A stretch of 59,245 nucleotides of DNA, from positions 1-59,245 of the forward strand of contig CACEOC010000005.1 in the NCBI GenBank assembly GCA_902561075.1, in the 5' to 3' direction. Below, piece by piece: positions 10,252 to 19,574 of this stretch. The DNA comes from an uncultured Pelagibacteraceae bacterium. Its GTDB lineage: Bacteria; Pseudomonadota; Alphaproteobacteria; Pelagibacterales; Pelagibacteraceae. Both the position numbers and the translations under genes were made by a program. Below the pieces are notes generated by a model. The model searched no databases. It saw only the letters and a list, made by a program, of their open reading frames with translations, and was not told the origin of the DNA. The stretch's first letter is position 1. Every line of letters begins with the position of its first letter.

Positions 10252-11700
10252 TTAATATTTTCTCCAGAAAGAGGGCAAGAACAGCACTAAAATTGCGAAT
10301 AATTCTAGTCTGCCTAAAATCATTGTCAAACTTAATATCCATTTAGAATAATCTGATAAACTTGAAAAATTACCATTAGGACCTATTAAATCCCCTAATC
10401 CAGGACCTACATTTGAAATAGAAGTTGCTGCGGCAGAAATTGATGTAACAAAATCAAGACCTGTTAATGATAATAAAGCAGTCGATATGAAAAAAATTAA
10501 GATATATAAATAAATAAATGTAATTACTGAAGACATAAATTTTTCATCAATATTTTGTTTTTCATATTTTGTATTGAAAATTCCATGAGGGAAAATAATC
10601 TTTTTAATCTGATTTGAAAAAAATTGATATAGTATTTGAACTCTAAAAATTTTTATTCCACAGGTTGTAGATCCTGCACAGCCTCCAATAAACATAAGAA
10701 TTAGAAAAAAAAGTAAAGGGAAGTTTCCCCAGTTGCTAAAGTTTTCAGTCACATACCCAGTTCCTGTTAAAATTGAAATTACATTAAAAGAGACAGACAT
10801 TAAGCTTATATCTGTAAAACTTCTATTAACTATCGCAAGGTAAAAGAATAAAATGGCAATTGAGAATAAAATTATTTTAAAAAAAGATTTTATTTGAGTA
10901 TCAGAAAATAATATATTTCTATCTCCATTTATAAATTTCAAATACACTAAAAACGGTATGCTACCAGACAAAATAAAAATTATTGATGTTAGTTCAATAT
11001 AAAAATTATTAAAATAACCGATTGACTCATTATAATTTGAAAATCCTCCAGTTGCTATTGTTGTCATGGCATGAGTAAAACTGTCAAAAAAACTCATTCC
11101 ACATAATTTATAAATAATTGAGCAAGTGAATGTTAATGATAAATAAATATAAATTAATCTAATAGAAATTTCCTTTGTTTTGGGTAATATTTTTTCATTT
11201 TTATCATTAGATGATATTTTAAATAATTGCATACCTCCTACGTTCATTATCGGCATTAAAGTAATTGCCATAACAATTATTCCTATCCCTCCTAACCATT
11301 GAAGCATTGCTCTCCAAAACAAAATACCCTTTGGTGTATCGTTTAAATTATTAATTATCGTTGACCCTGTAGTAGTAATTCCCGACATACTTTCAAAAAA
11401 AGCATCGGTTACAGATAAATTAATGTCAGAAAAGATAAATGGCAACGAACCAAAAATTGCTATGCTCAACCATGATAAAGCAGTTAATACAAAAGCTTGC
11501 TGAATATTTATTTTTTTATCATGATCGAGATTTGAAAGGTAAAAGAGCATACCAAAAATTATTGATATAATGCCCGATCCAATAAAGCCTGAATCGGTCT
11601 CATCATATAATATTTGTATTAAAATAGGAATTATCATGGATAAACCCAAAATAATTTGAAGCAAACCCAGCGTAAAAAAAACTGTTTTATAATTGGACAT
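10252..11700 (-). CDS. trkH: Trk/Ktr potassium uptake protein TrkH
   Basis: Integral membrane subunit of a Trk-type K+ transporter. The 482 residues contain the four pore-loop repeats of the family, seen as GITTTGST, ATGGFSNY, LTGTGYVTE and an SISNVGPGLGDL segment. They also contain AMLQWLGGIGIIVMAI and STCGIKI. The cytoplasmic partner TrkA is not in this window. Its stop abuts the ampG start, so the two are probably co-transcribed, although no functional link is evident. Confidence 0.93.
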   Translation of the reverse strand: MSNYKTVFFTLGLLQIILGLSMIIPILIQILYDETDSGFIGSGIISIIFGMLFYLSNLDHDKKINIQQAFVLTALSWLSIAIFGSLPFIFSDINLSVTDAFFESMSGITTTGSTIINNLNDTPKGILFWRAMLQWLGGIGIIVMAITLMPIMNVGGMQLFKISSNDKNEKILPKTKEISIRLIYIYLSLTFTCSIIYKLCGMSFFDSFTHAMTTIATGGFSNYNESIGYFNNFYIELTSIIFILSGSIPFLVYLKFINGDRNILFSDTQIKSFFKIILFSIAILFFYLAIVNRSFTDISLMSVSFNVISILTGTGYVTENFSNWGNFPLLFFLILMFIGGCAGSTTCGIKIFRVQILYQFFSNQIKKIIFPHGIFNTKYEKQNIDEKFMSSVITFIYLYILIFFISTALLSLTGLDFVTSISAAATSISNVGPGLGDLIGPNGNFSSLSDYSKWILSLTMILGRLELFAILVLFLPSFWRKY

Positions 11701-11787
11701 TTTGAATGAACATTATTTTATGGTAAATAAATTTCAACTCTATTAGAAAAAAATATAATAGTGTTTACAAGGAAAATTAGATTAATT

Positions 11788-13356
11788 GTGCTAGAAAAAG
11801 AAACAATCGAGAAAACAAACGCTTGGCCATTCGTTGAGGCGAAAAAAATTTTAAGAGAGAGAAAAAAATTTATAGACAAAAAAGGTAAAATTATACTTCA
11901 AACAGGTTATGGACCAAGCGGACTTCCACATATAGGGACATTTGGAGAAGTGGCGAGAACTTCAATGATAGTTAACGCATTAAACCACTTAACAGAACTA
12001 CCCAAAGAGATCATAACTTTTTCAGATGATATGGATGGTTTACGAAAGGTCCCTGAAAATGTACCCAATCAAGATATATTAATAAAAAATTTAAATAAGC
12101 CACTAACTCAAGTTCCTGATCCTTTTGGAAAGTTCAATAGTTTTGGGGAACATAATAATGAAATGCTAAAATCTTTCCTAAATAATTTTAAATTTAAGTA
12201 TACTTTTAAAAGTTCTACAGAGCTTTATAGAAACGGATTTTTTAATGAAACGTTGAAAATTATTTTAGATAATTTTGACAAAATAATGGATATTATTTTA
12301 CCAACATTAGGAAAGGAAAGACAAAAAACCTACTCTCCTTTTTTACCGATTTGTCCTGAAACAGGAAAAGTTTTAGAAATTCCTGTTAAAGAAATTAATA
12401 AGAAAAATAATAAAATTATTTTCGAAAATAACGGAAAAAATCTCGAGACGAATATTTTAGATGGTAATTGTAAATTGCAGTGGAAGGTAGATTGGGCAAT
12501 GCGATGGTATGCACTAGATGTGGATTTTGAAATGTATGGAAAAGATCTAATTGAGAGTGCAATCTTATCTTCGAAAATTATAAAGACTTTAGGTAAAAAT
12601 AATCCATCAGGTTTTGCTTATGAATTATTTTTAGATGAAAAAGGTGAAAAAATCTCAAAATCAAAAGGGAATGGTATTACAATTGACGAGTGGTTAAAAT
12701 ATGCTTCACCAGAAAGTTTATCTCTTTTTATGTACCAAAACCCGAAAAGGGCAAAAAAACTATATAACGAGATAGTATCAAAAGCTGTAGATGAATATCT
12801 AAGTTATACTGAAAAGGGAAAAACTCAAAATCAGTCGCAACTTTTGTTAAATCCATTATGGCATGTTCATAATGGTGAGATACCAAAAGAAGAAATTATA
12901 ATGAGTTTTTCAATGTTATTAAATTTAGTTGAAACTAGTAATGCATCCTCGAAAGATGTCCTTTGGAAGTTTGTTAAGAAATATAAACCAAACATCAACC
13001 AAGATGATTTCCCAGAATTTGATAAGTTAGTTGGTTACGCGATTAAATATTTTGATGAGGTAGTAAAAAAAACTAAAAATTACAAAAAACCAAATGAGGA
13101 AGAAAAAAAAGCACTTTATGAGCTCATTAAAATTCTTGAAAAATGTGATGAGAAAATGAACCCAGAGGAAATTCAAACTTGCATTTATACTGCTGGAAAA
13201 GAAAATGGATATAAAGAAAATTTAAGAGACTGGTTTAAGTTAATTTATCAAGTAGTATTTGGTGATGAAAATGGTCCTAGAATGGGTTTCTTTATAAGCT
13301 TTTTTGGTTTAAAGGAAACAATTCAATTAATAAAAAATAAATTACAAAATGTTTAA
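11788..13356 (+). CDS. lysS: Lysyl-tRNA synthetase, class I
   Basis: Charges tRNA-Lys with lysine. This is the class I (archaeal-type, LysK) enzyme common in alphaproteobacteria, not the class II form. Signatures are the HIGH-type motif GPSGLPHIGTFGE and the KMSKS-type EKISKSKGNG. Frame is open from a GTG at 11761, but the GTG at 11788 (then LEKETIEKTNAWPF) is preferred, since AAGGA at about 11769 precedes it and the upstream nine residues look like leader. This gives 522 residues, close to the family length. It overlaps pyrD by 8 bases. Confidence 0.93.
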   Translation: MLEKETIEKTNAWPFVEAKKILRERKKFIDKKGKIILQTGYGPSGLPHIGTFGEVARTSMIVNALNHLTELPKEIITFSDDMDGLRKVPENVPNQDILIKNLNKPLTQVPDPFGKFNSFGEHNNEMLKSFLNNFKFKYTFKSSTELYRNGFFNETLKIILDNFDKIMDIILPTLGKERQKTYSPFLPICPETGKVLEIPVKEINKKNNKIIFENNGKNLETNILDGNCKLQWKVDWAMRWYALDVDFEMYGKDLIESAILSSKIIKTLGKNNPSGFAYELFLDEKGEKISKSKGNGITIDEWLKYASPESLSLFMYQNPKRAKKLYNEIVSKAVDEYLSYTEKGKTQNQSQLLLNPLWHVHNGEIPKEEIIMSFSMLLNLVETSNASSKDVLWKFVKKYKPNINQDDFPEFDKLVGYAIKYFDEVVKKTKNYKKPNEEEKKALYELIKILEKCDEKMNPEEIQTCIYTAGKENGYKENLRDWFKLIYQVVFGDENGPRMGFFISFFGLKETIQLIKNKLQNV

Positions 13357-14395
13357 TATTCTAAGACCTTTAATATTTAAATTTAATCCAGAGATCGCAC
13401 ATTCTTTGGCAATAAAAGCCCTAAAAATTGGAAATATACATCCATTAAATAATAAAAAATATCCATTATTAGAACAATCCTTGTTTAATAAAAAAATTTA
13501 CTCACCAATTGGTGTTGCGGCTGGTTTTGATAAGAATGCTGAAGTTTATAACTCCCTATTTAACTTAGGATTTGGATTTGTTGAGGTCGGCACAGTAACT
13601 CCAAAACCACAATATGGAAACCCAAAACCAAGAGTTTTTAGACTTGAGGAAGATGAAGCTCTAATAAATAGATTGGGTTTTAATAATAAGGGATCCGAAA
13701 ATGTGAGTTCAAGGGTTAAAAAAAATAAACCAAGAGGACTGCTTGGGATAAATATAGGACCAAATAAAGATTCTATAAATAGAGTAGAGGATTATATAGT
13801 TTGTTTTAAAAAATTTTGTAATCTTGCAGATTATATAACAATCAATATTTCATCGCCAAATACTGATAATTTAAGAGATTTTCATGAAAAAGGAGAATTA
13901 GGTAATTTAATAAAGACTATTAATAAAGAAAAAAATAATAATAATAGCAATATACCAATTGCAGTTAAAATTTCTCCAGATCTGACATTTGGTCAAATTG
14001 AAAGTGTATCGGAAATTTTAATTGAAAATAATGTTGAAATAGCAATTATTTCTAATTCAACAGATAAAAACAGAGATACACTTAAAAATATTAACAAGCT
14101 TGAAAAAGGTGGTTTATCAGGCAAGCCAATTGAAAAAATTTCAAACAATATAATTAATAGATTTTATAAATTAATTGGAAAAAAAATAATTATAATTGGA
14201 GTTGGTGGAGTTGACTCTGCACATGGAGTCTATGAAAAAATGACGAGCGGGGCAACAATAGTCCAACTTTATACTGGGATGGTTTACAAAGGCCCTAAAA
14301 TTGCTTCAATAATAAATGATGAATTAGTTAAAATTCTTGAAAAGGATGGAATTAAAAATATAAGAGAAATCATTGGATCAAAAAAATCATCTTGA
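13349..14395 (+). CDS. pyrD: Dihydroorotate dehydrogenase (quinone), class 2
   Basis: Membrane-associated flavoprotein that oxidises dihydroorotate to orotate with quinone as acceptor, the fourth step of pyrimidine synthesis. The 348 residues include the class 2 N-terminal amphipathic region (LRPLIFKFNPEIAHSLAI), GVAAGFDKNAEV, and the active-site NISSPNTDNLRD region with the catalytic Ser. Further on are the FMN-binding GLSGKP and IIGVGGVDSA segments. It overlaps lysS by 8 bases on the same strand. Confidence 0.96.
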   Translation: MFNILRPLIFKFNPEIAHSLAIKALKIGNIHPLNNKKYPLLEQSLFNKKIYSPIGVAAGFDKNAEVYNSLFNLGFGFVEVGTVTPKPQYGNPKPRVFRLEEDEALINRLGFNNKGSENVSSRVKKNKPRGLLGINIGPNKDSINRVEDYIVCFKKFCNLADYITINISSPNTDNLRDFHEKGELGNLIKTINKEKNNNNSNIPIAVKISPDLTFGQIESVSEILIENNVEIAIISNSTDKNRDTLKNINKLEKGGLSGKPIEKISNNIINRFYKLIGKKIIIIGVGGVDSAHGVYEKMTSGATIVQLYTGMVYKGPKIASIINDELVKILEKDGIKNIREIIGSKKSS

Positions 14396-14428
14396 CGACG
14401 GGTCATCTAAATTCTATACAAGCAACTT

Positions 14429-14710
14429 ATGTCGAAAAAATGCGAATTAACTGGAAAAATTCCTCTGAAGGGTCATAATGTTAGTCATGCTAACAATAAA
14501 ACTAAAAGGAAGTTTGAACCGAATTTAAAAAAAGTAAAATTTAAGAGTGATATTTTAAAAAGAAATTTAAGATTAACAGTTTCCAACGCAGGCGTGAGAT
14601 CAGTTGATAAAAAAGGTGGATTTGATGAATTTCTTAAATCTGCAAAATCGAAGTATTTATCTTTAAGATTGAAAAAATTAAAAAAATCTCTCACGAGTAA
14701 AACTCTATAG
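14429..14710 (+). CDS. rpmB: 50S ribosomal protein L28
   Basis: Large-subunit ribosomal protein of 93 residues. It begins MSKKCELTGK and continues GHNVSHANNKTKRKF, the standard L28 N-terminal signature, with the RLTVSNAGVRSVDKKGG segment later. It lies 33 bases after pyrD. Its TAG overlaps the GTG start of the next gene by one base. Confidence 0.97.
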   Translation: MSKKCELTGKIPLKGHNVSHANNKTKRKFEPNLKKVKFKSDILKRNLRLTVSNAGVRSVDKKGGFDEFLKSAKSKYLSLRLKKLKKSLTSKTL

Positions 14711-15258
14711 TGAACAAAGTATTTTTATCATTGTCAGTTTCAATGGGGCTTATTGTTTTAGCCTCAAATTTTTTAGTTCAGTTCCCAATAAAATATTATG
14801 GACTTGAAGAAATTCTTACATATGGAGCTTTTAGTTATCCTATAGCTTTTTTAATTACTGATTTGGCAAATAGATCATATGGCAAAATAGCTGCAAGAAA
14901 AATAGTTTATATAGGTTTTGCATTTGGAGTAGGATTTACTCTTTTATTTTCAACAAATTTTGCAGATTTAATTTCAGTTAGGATTGCTTTTGGTTCTGGT
15001 ATAGCCTTTTTAGTTGCCCAACTTCTTGATGTCCAAGTTTTTGATAAGCTTAGAAAAAAAAGCTGGTTTATTGCTCCACTGGGGTCGTCTTTAGTTGGTT
15101 CAACTGTTGATACATTTTTATTCTTTTCAATTTCATTTTATGCGACTGGAGTTCCGTGGTTAACTTTATCTCTTGGTGATTTAGCGGTTAAAATTTTTGT
15201 TGCGCTTGTTATGTTGATACCTTTTAGACTTTTATTAGGTACCTTGAAACCAATATAA
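14710..15258 (+). CDS. YhhQ/VUT-family queuosine precursor transporter
   Basis: Inner-membrane protein of 182 residues with about five to six hydrophobic segments and the family motif SYPIAFLITDLANRSYG. YhhQ proteins take up 7-cyano-7-deazaguanine or related queuosine precursors. Many alphaproteobacterial members lie in the VUT branch, for which function is inferred. It starts at a GTG overlapping the rpmB stop by one base and ends 2 bases before the convergent aguA stop. Confidence 0.82.
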   Translation: MNKVFLSLSVSMGLIVLASNFLVQFPIKYYGLEEILTYGAFSYPIAFLITDLANRSYGKIAARKIVYIGFAFGVGFTLLFSTNFADLISVRIAFGSGIAFLVAQLLDVQVFDKLRKKSWFIAPLGSSLVGSTVDTFLFFSISFYATGVPWLTLSLGDLAVKIFVALVMLIPFRLLLGTLKPI

Positions 15259-15260
15259 AA

Positions 15261-16331
15261 CTAAACATTAGGCTCCTGTTGTGTCATGCAATGTATTGCA
15301 CCGAAACCCCAAATTAATTTTCTACAGTCAATACCAATGATTTTTCTAGTTTTAAAGAATTTCTTAAAAATACCGATTACTTTATCATCATTAGCATCGT
15401 TAAATAATGGTAATAAAATAATTTTGTTACAAATAAGAAAATTCAAATAGCTAGCTGGAACTCTAACTTTTTCTATAAAAATTGGTCTAGGCATTGGAAT
15501 TTTGATTATATTAAAATTTTTTCCATTTAAATTTTTTGCTTTTTTTAAAATGTTAAAATTTTGTTTTAAAATATTGTGATTTACATCTTTTTTATCATTT
15601 TCGATTGCAGTCATTATGGTATTTGAATCTACAAATCTGCTTATATCATCTATATGTCCATGAGTATCATCTCCTTTGATACCTTTTTTTAACCAAATAT
15701 AATTTTTAACATTTAAATATTCTGATAAAATTTTCTCATACATTTCTCTATTGACTCCAATATTACGCTGCTGAATTTTACTTAATAAACATTCTTCTGT
15801 TAACATAATTGATCCCTTTCCATTCACATCGATGGCACCTCCCTCTAAAATAAATCTTATCTTTTTATTTCCGATTTTAATTTTAGGGTCGATTTTTTTA
15901 ATTTTTGTAACTCGTGAAATTATATTGTTAACAGAATTATCTTTTTTAAAATTTTTGTATTTTGACCAACCATTAAATTTGAAATTAATTAAAACTTTTT
16001 TTTTTGCTTTTTTATTTATTAAATAAATTGGACCAAAATCTCTTATCCAAATTCTATTAGATGGTATTTTAAAGAATTTTATATTTTTAATATTAGCACT
16101 AAAACTTTCAAGATATTTTTTTAATTTTAAAACCTCTTCATCAATTTTTATAATTAAATTAACTTTTTGCTTTTCTGATATAGGGGCTATAATTTTTGCA
16201 ACTGTTTGAGGTATGTATTCAAATAAACCTGGCCAATCTCTCTTATTATAGGGCCAAGTTATCCATATAGAGTCTTGCTTTTCCCATTCAGCTGGCATCC
16301 TGAAACCAAACTTAGATAAACCATTAATCAT
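15261..16331 (-). CDS. aguA: Agmatine deiminase
   Basis: Hydrolyses agmatine to N-carbamoylputrescine and ammonia. It belongs to the peptidyl-arginine-deiminase-type guanidine-modifying fold. The 356 residues start with GFRMPAEWEKQDSIWITWP, typical of AguA. They carry IWIRDFGPI, GGAIDVNG, a DDTHGHIDD segment with the catalytic His, and the nucleophile Cys at about 348 in GFGAIHCMTQQEP. It overlaps aguB by 8 bases and is the last gene of a four-gene polyamine operon. Confidence 0.94.
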   Translation of the reverse strand: MINGLSKFGFRMPAEWEKQDSIWITWPYNKRDWPGLFEYIPQTVAKIIAPISEKQKVNLIIKIDEEVLKLKKYLESFSANIKNIKFFKIPSNRIWIRDFGPIYLINKKAKKKVLINFKFNGWSKYKNFKKDNSVNNIISRVTKIKKIDPKIKIGNKKIRFILEGGAIDVNGKGSIMLTEECLLSKIQQRNIGVNREMYEKILSEYLNVKNYIWLKKGIKGDDTHGHIDDISRFVDSNTIMTAIENDKKDVNHNILKQNFNILKKAKNLNGKNFNIIKIPMPRPIFIEKVRVPASYLNFLICNKIILLPLFNDANDDKVIGIFKKFFKTRKIIGIDCRKLIWGFGAIHCMTQQEPNV

Positions 16332-17205
16332 TTTTAGAGTTTCTGATCAAACTTTTGTATGCATCGATACGTCTATCCCTTAGGAATGGCCAATGTTGTC
16401 TTGCACTGTCTACTTTTTTAAAATCAATGTCACAAACCAATACACCTTCTTCTTTTGATTTTAATTTAGCTATAATTTTGCCATTTGGATCAATGACTAA
16501 TGAATGGCCCCAAAATTCTATTTTTCTATTGCCTTTCTTTTCATATCCAACTCTATTAACTGCAACAACAAATATTCCATTCGCAATTGCATGAGATTTT
16601 TGAATTGTTATCCACGAGTCTAGTTGAGTTTTTCCGTATTTCTTTTTTTCTTTAGGATGCCATCCAATGGCTGTTGGAAAAAATATTATTTCAGATCCTT
16701 TTAATGCTGTAAGTCTTGCAGCCTCAGGAAACCATTGGTCCCAACATATCAATGTTCCAATTTCGCCGTATCTCGTTTTTGTATTTTTAAAACCAAGATC
16801 TCCTGGTGTAAAATAAAATTTTTCGTAATAACCTGGATCGTCAGGAATATGCATTTTTCTATATTTAGATATTATTTTACCCTTATCATTAATGATTATA
16901 CATGTATTGTAATACTGGCCAGCAATTTTTTTTTCGAATAATGATATTATAAGTATTATATTTAATTCTTTTGTTAATTTACAAAAAAGGTTAGTTATTG
17001 CGCCTGGTATTTTTTCAGCATATTTAAAATTTGAGTGATTTTCAGTTTTACAAAAATATTCAAATAAAAATAATTCAGACGTGCATACAATTTTAGCACC
17101 TTTTTTAGCTGCATATCTTATTTTATTAACTGCTTTTTTAATATTTAAGTCTTTATTTTTATGAATTTTAAGCTGTAGAAGTCCAACTTTAGTTTTTAAT
17201 TCCAT
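16324..17205 (-). CDS. aguB: N-carbamoylputrescine amidase
   Basis: Nitrilase-superfamily amidase that converts N-carbamoylputrescine to putrescine, CO2 and ammonia. The start at 17205 (MELKTKVGLLQ) is chosen over an upstream in-frame start at 17280, because the longer version would overlap the preceding gene by 74 bases and add residues foreign to the family. With this start the catalytic triad is Glu44 (TSELF), Lys117 (YRKMH) and Cys154 (LICWDQWFPEA). The 293-residue length is typical. It sits 1 base after the deoxyhypusine-synthase homologue and overlaps aguA, completing the agmatine-to-putrescine pair. Confidence 0.94.
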   Translation of the reverse strand: MELKTKVGLLQLKIHKNKDLNIKKAVNKIRYAAKKGAKIVCTSELFLFEYFCKTENHSNFKYAEKIPGAITNLFCKLTKELNIILIISLFEKKIAGQYYNTCIIINDKGKIISKYRKMHIPDDPGYYEKFYFTPGDLGFKNTKTRYGEIGTLICWDQWFPEAARLTALKGSEIIFFPTAIGWHPKEKKKYGKTQLDSWITIQKSHAIANGIFVVAVNRVGYEKKGNRKIEFWGHSLVIDPNGKIIAKLKSKEEGVLVCDIDFKKVDSARQHWPFLRDRRIDAYKSLIRNSKND

Positions 17206-17206
17206 T

Positions 17207-18250
17207 TTATAAAAATATTTTTGAGAATTTTTTTCTTGCTCTTTTTTTCCACTCCCCATTATGGTAAGCGTCGCTAGCAATTAATGGCAACACACTAGTT
17301 GCTTCTGCAAAGACCATTTGTTCTTTAATTGTATCTACTTTTCCCCATGAACTCGCTTCTTTCAAAGTAGAGCTGCTGCAAGCTCCATCTCTCGAGTCTG
17401 CTACTGTTATCTGTATTGCGTATTTATGCATCCCAACTTCTTTACCTAACAACTCAGCACATATAACAGTGTCCTGAACAAAATTTTTTGGTACACCACC
17501 ACCAATCATTAGTAATCCAGATTCTTTTGAATTTATTTTAATTTCCGTAAGTTCTCGAAATTCTCTTATTGAGTCAATTGTTATATGTTTTTTTGGATTT
17601 TTTTCTTGGTGCATAACTAAACCAAATCCAGCGCTAGAATCAGTGAATGCAGGGCAAAATATTGGAACATTATTGTCGTATGCAGTTTCAATTAAAGAGT
17701 TTTTTTTCTTAGCGTTTAATTTTAAATATTTACCAATTTCATAAATAAATTCTCTTGATGTGTAGCTTCTCGGACTTAAATTGTCAGCAATTTCACAAAT
17801 TTTTTTATCACAAAGTTGTAATTCATCTTCATCAATATAAGTATCATAAATTCTATCTATATAATTTTTTCTTAATTCGTTGTCATCTTGAAATTGTGAT
17901 CCTTGATAATGTTTAAAACCTAAAGCCTCAAAAAAATCCATATCAATAATTGAGGCACCAGTAGCTACAATTGCATCAACCATGTTATATTTGACTAAAT
18001 CTCTATAAATATTCATACATCCAGCAGCTGAAGTTGAACCTGCTAATGTTAAAAAAATGGTGCAATCTTTATCTCTCAACATTTCATTATAAATATCAGA
18101 GGCGTTTCCCGTTTCTCTCGAGGAAAAGGACATTTTTTTCATTGATGAAATAATTTCTCTAGCATCAAAGGAAGTGATATCAATATGTTCTACAGGATTT
18201 TTTAAAAAATCTTTTTTACTATTGTGACCTAAATTTTTTTTATCAGACAT
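17207..18250 (-). CDS. Deoxyhypusine-synthase homologue, possible homospermidine-forming enzyme (SpeY-like)
   Basis: The 347 residues match the deoxyhypusine synthase fold. Seen are CTIFLTLAGSTSAAGC (about 63-78), HNMVD-like YNMVDAIVATGAS (about 88-100), the NAD-binding MIGGGVPKN (about 248-256), and SSWGKV (about 300-305). The Lys of the last motif (Lys304) aligns with the catalytic Lys of the WGK motif in eukaryotic enzymes. Bacteria lack eIF5A, so the natural substrate must differ. A DHS homologue in cyanobacteria (SpeY) is needed to make homospermidine. Its place between a diamine-forming decarboxylase and AguB supports a polyamine role, but the product is inference. Start abuts the decarboxylase stop. 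Confidence 0.85.
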   Translation of the reverse strand: MSDKKNLGHNSKKDFLKNPVEHIDITSFDAREIISSMKKMSFSSRETGNASDIYNEMLRDKDCTIFLTLAGSTSAAGCMNIYRDLVKYNMVDAIVATGASIIDMDFFEALGFKHYQGSQFQDDNELRKNYIDRIYDTYIDEDELQLCDKKICEIADNLSPRSYTSREFIYEIGKYLKLNAKKKNSLIETAYDNNVPIFCPAFTDSSAGFGLVMHQEKNPKKHITIDSIREFRELTEIKINSKESGLLMIGGGVPKNFVQDTVICAELLGKEVGMHKYAIQITVADSRDGACSSSTLKEASSWGKVDTIKEQMVFAEATSVLPLIASDAYHNGEWKKRARKKFSKIFL

Positions 18251-19429
18251 CTAAGCAACAAGAAATTCGCCTTTTTTTTCTTTGTCGTACATCGTCATTA
18301 TAGGACTATCTTCAACTTCATATATTTGGTCTGAGTAAAAACCGTTAAATTCGGTTCTAAATGTAAGACCATAAGCACCTAGTTGACCTAATTCTATATA
18401 ATCACCCTCTTTTACGTTGTTAGGTAACAAGAAAGGACCTTTCATATAATCTAAACTATCACAAGTTGGACCGTAAAAATCAAATGCTGTCATTTTTTTT
18501 GAGATAATTCTATTTTGAGTAATAAGTTTAGATGGATAAACAATATTTGGAACACCAGCATCAAAAAGAGTTCCATACGTACCATCGTTAATAAACAATT
18601 TTTGTTTTTTTCTTAATATAACCCTAACAATGGTTGATCCACTTTCGGCTACTATTGCTCTTCCAGGCTCACAAATTACTTCAGGCATTTTATCAAACTT
18701 TAATTTATTCAATCCTGATTTGATTTCATTAAAATAGTTTAACATTGGCTGAGAAATTAAGTCTGGATATATAGTAGGAAAACCACCTCCAACATTTATA
18801 TAATCTGGTATGATTTTAGTTTTTTTAATTATTTTACCTATTTCCTCAATACCTTTTGTATAAGAAATCGGATGCATACATTGAGAGCCAACATGAAAAC
18901 TAATTCCTATTTTTTTTGAATATTGCTTAGTTAGCCTCAATAAACCTGTAGCTTCAGAAGTAATTACACCAAATTTTTTTGACAAGTCTATTTCGGCATG
19001 TTCATTTGAAACTGAAACTCTTACAAATAACTCTAAATCTTTTGCATAGTTTGTTGTCTCAATTATCTTTATTAGTTCATCTTTTGAGTCAAGTGCAAAT
19101 GTTTTAATGCCATATTTAAAATAAGCTTCTTTAATGTTCTCTCTGCTTTTGACTGTATGCATGTAAGAACATTTTGCGTATTTATTTAGTTTTTTAATTG
19201 TTTCAATTTCCTTTATTGATGCAACATCAAATTGATTTATCCCACTTTCAATTATAGTTTTTAGAACTTCTTCGTTTGGATTAGTTTTTACTGCGTAAAG
19301 AATTTTACCTGGGAATTTTTTTTGAAAGAACTTAGAAGCATTAAATATTGGTTGCTTCCTTATGCAATAAACTGGGTCATTTGGTTTCAGTTGATTTATT
19401 AAATCTTCAACTGATTTAAATTTTTTCAT
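18251..19429 (-). CDS. Fold-type III ornithine/lysine decarboxylase
   Basis: PLP enzyme of the alanine-racemase-fold decarboxylase group, predicted to make putrescine from ornithine (or cadaverine from lysine). The 392 residues include the PLP lysine in YAVKTNP (Lys48), FHVGSQC (His179), GGGFP, CEPGRAIVA, NDGTYG (Asp282) and the active-site GPTCDSLD (Cys323, Asp324). Asp282 corresponds to the ODC residue that binds the substrate amino group, which argues against an arginine-specific form. AGGAGC five bases before the ATG is a good ribosome-binding site. It is the first gene of the polyamine operon. Confidence 0.9.
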   Translation of the reverse strand: MKKFKSVEDLINQLKPNDPVYCIRKQPIFNASKFFQKKFPGKILYAVKTNPNEEVLKTIIESGINQFDVASIKEIETIKKLNKYAKCSYMHTVKSRENIKEAYFKYGIKTFALDSKDELIKIIETTNYAKDLELFVRVSVSNEHAEIDLSKKFGVITSEATGLLRLTKQYSKKIGISFHVGSQCMHPISYTKGIEEIGKIIKKTKIIPDYINVGGGFPTIYPDLISQPMLNYFNEIKSGLNKLKFDKMPEVICEPGRAIVAESGSTIVRVILRKKQKLFINDGTYGTLFDAGVPNIVYPSKLITQNRIISKKMTAFDFYGPTCDSLDYMKGPFLLPNNVKEGDYIELGQLGAYGLTFRTEFNGFYSDQIYEVEDSPIMTMYDKEKKGEFLVA

Positions 19430-19574
19430 ATTAGCTCCTAAAAAAAAATCTAATAAAAAAAATCTACATATCTACTATGCAAATTTATATAAATTGCTGA
19501 ATTATGGGATATTTGTAGTAATGTAAAGCAAATAATGCCATTGAAATTATGTTTTTCATAACTATATAGATTCA

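Noticed and set aside
17207-18250. True deoxyhypusine synthase acting on eIF5A
   Set aside because: Bacteria have no eIF5A, and the operon context points to small polyamines, so the eukaryotic function name was not used.
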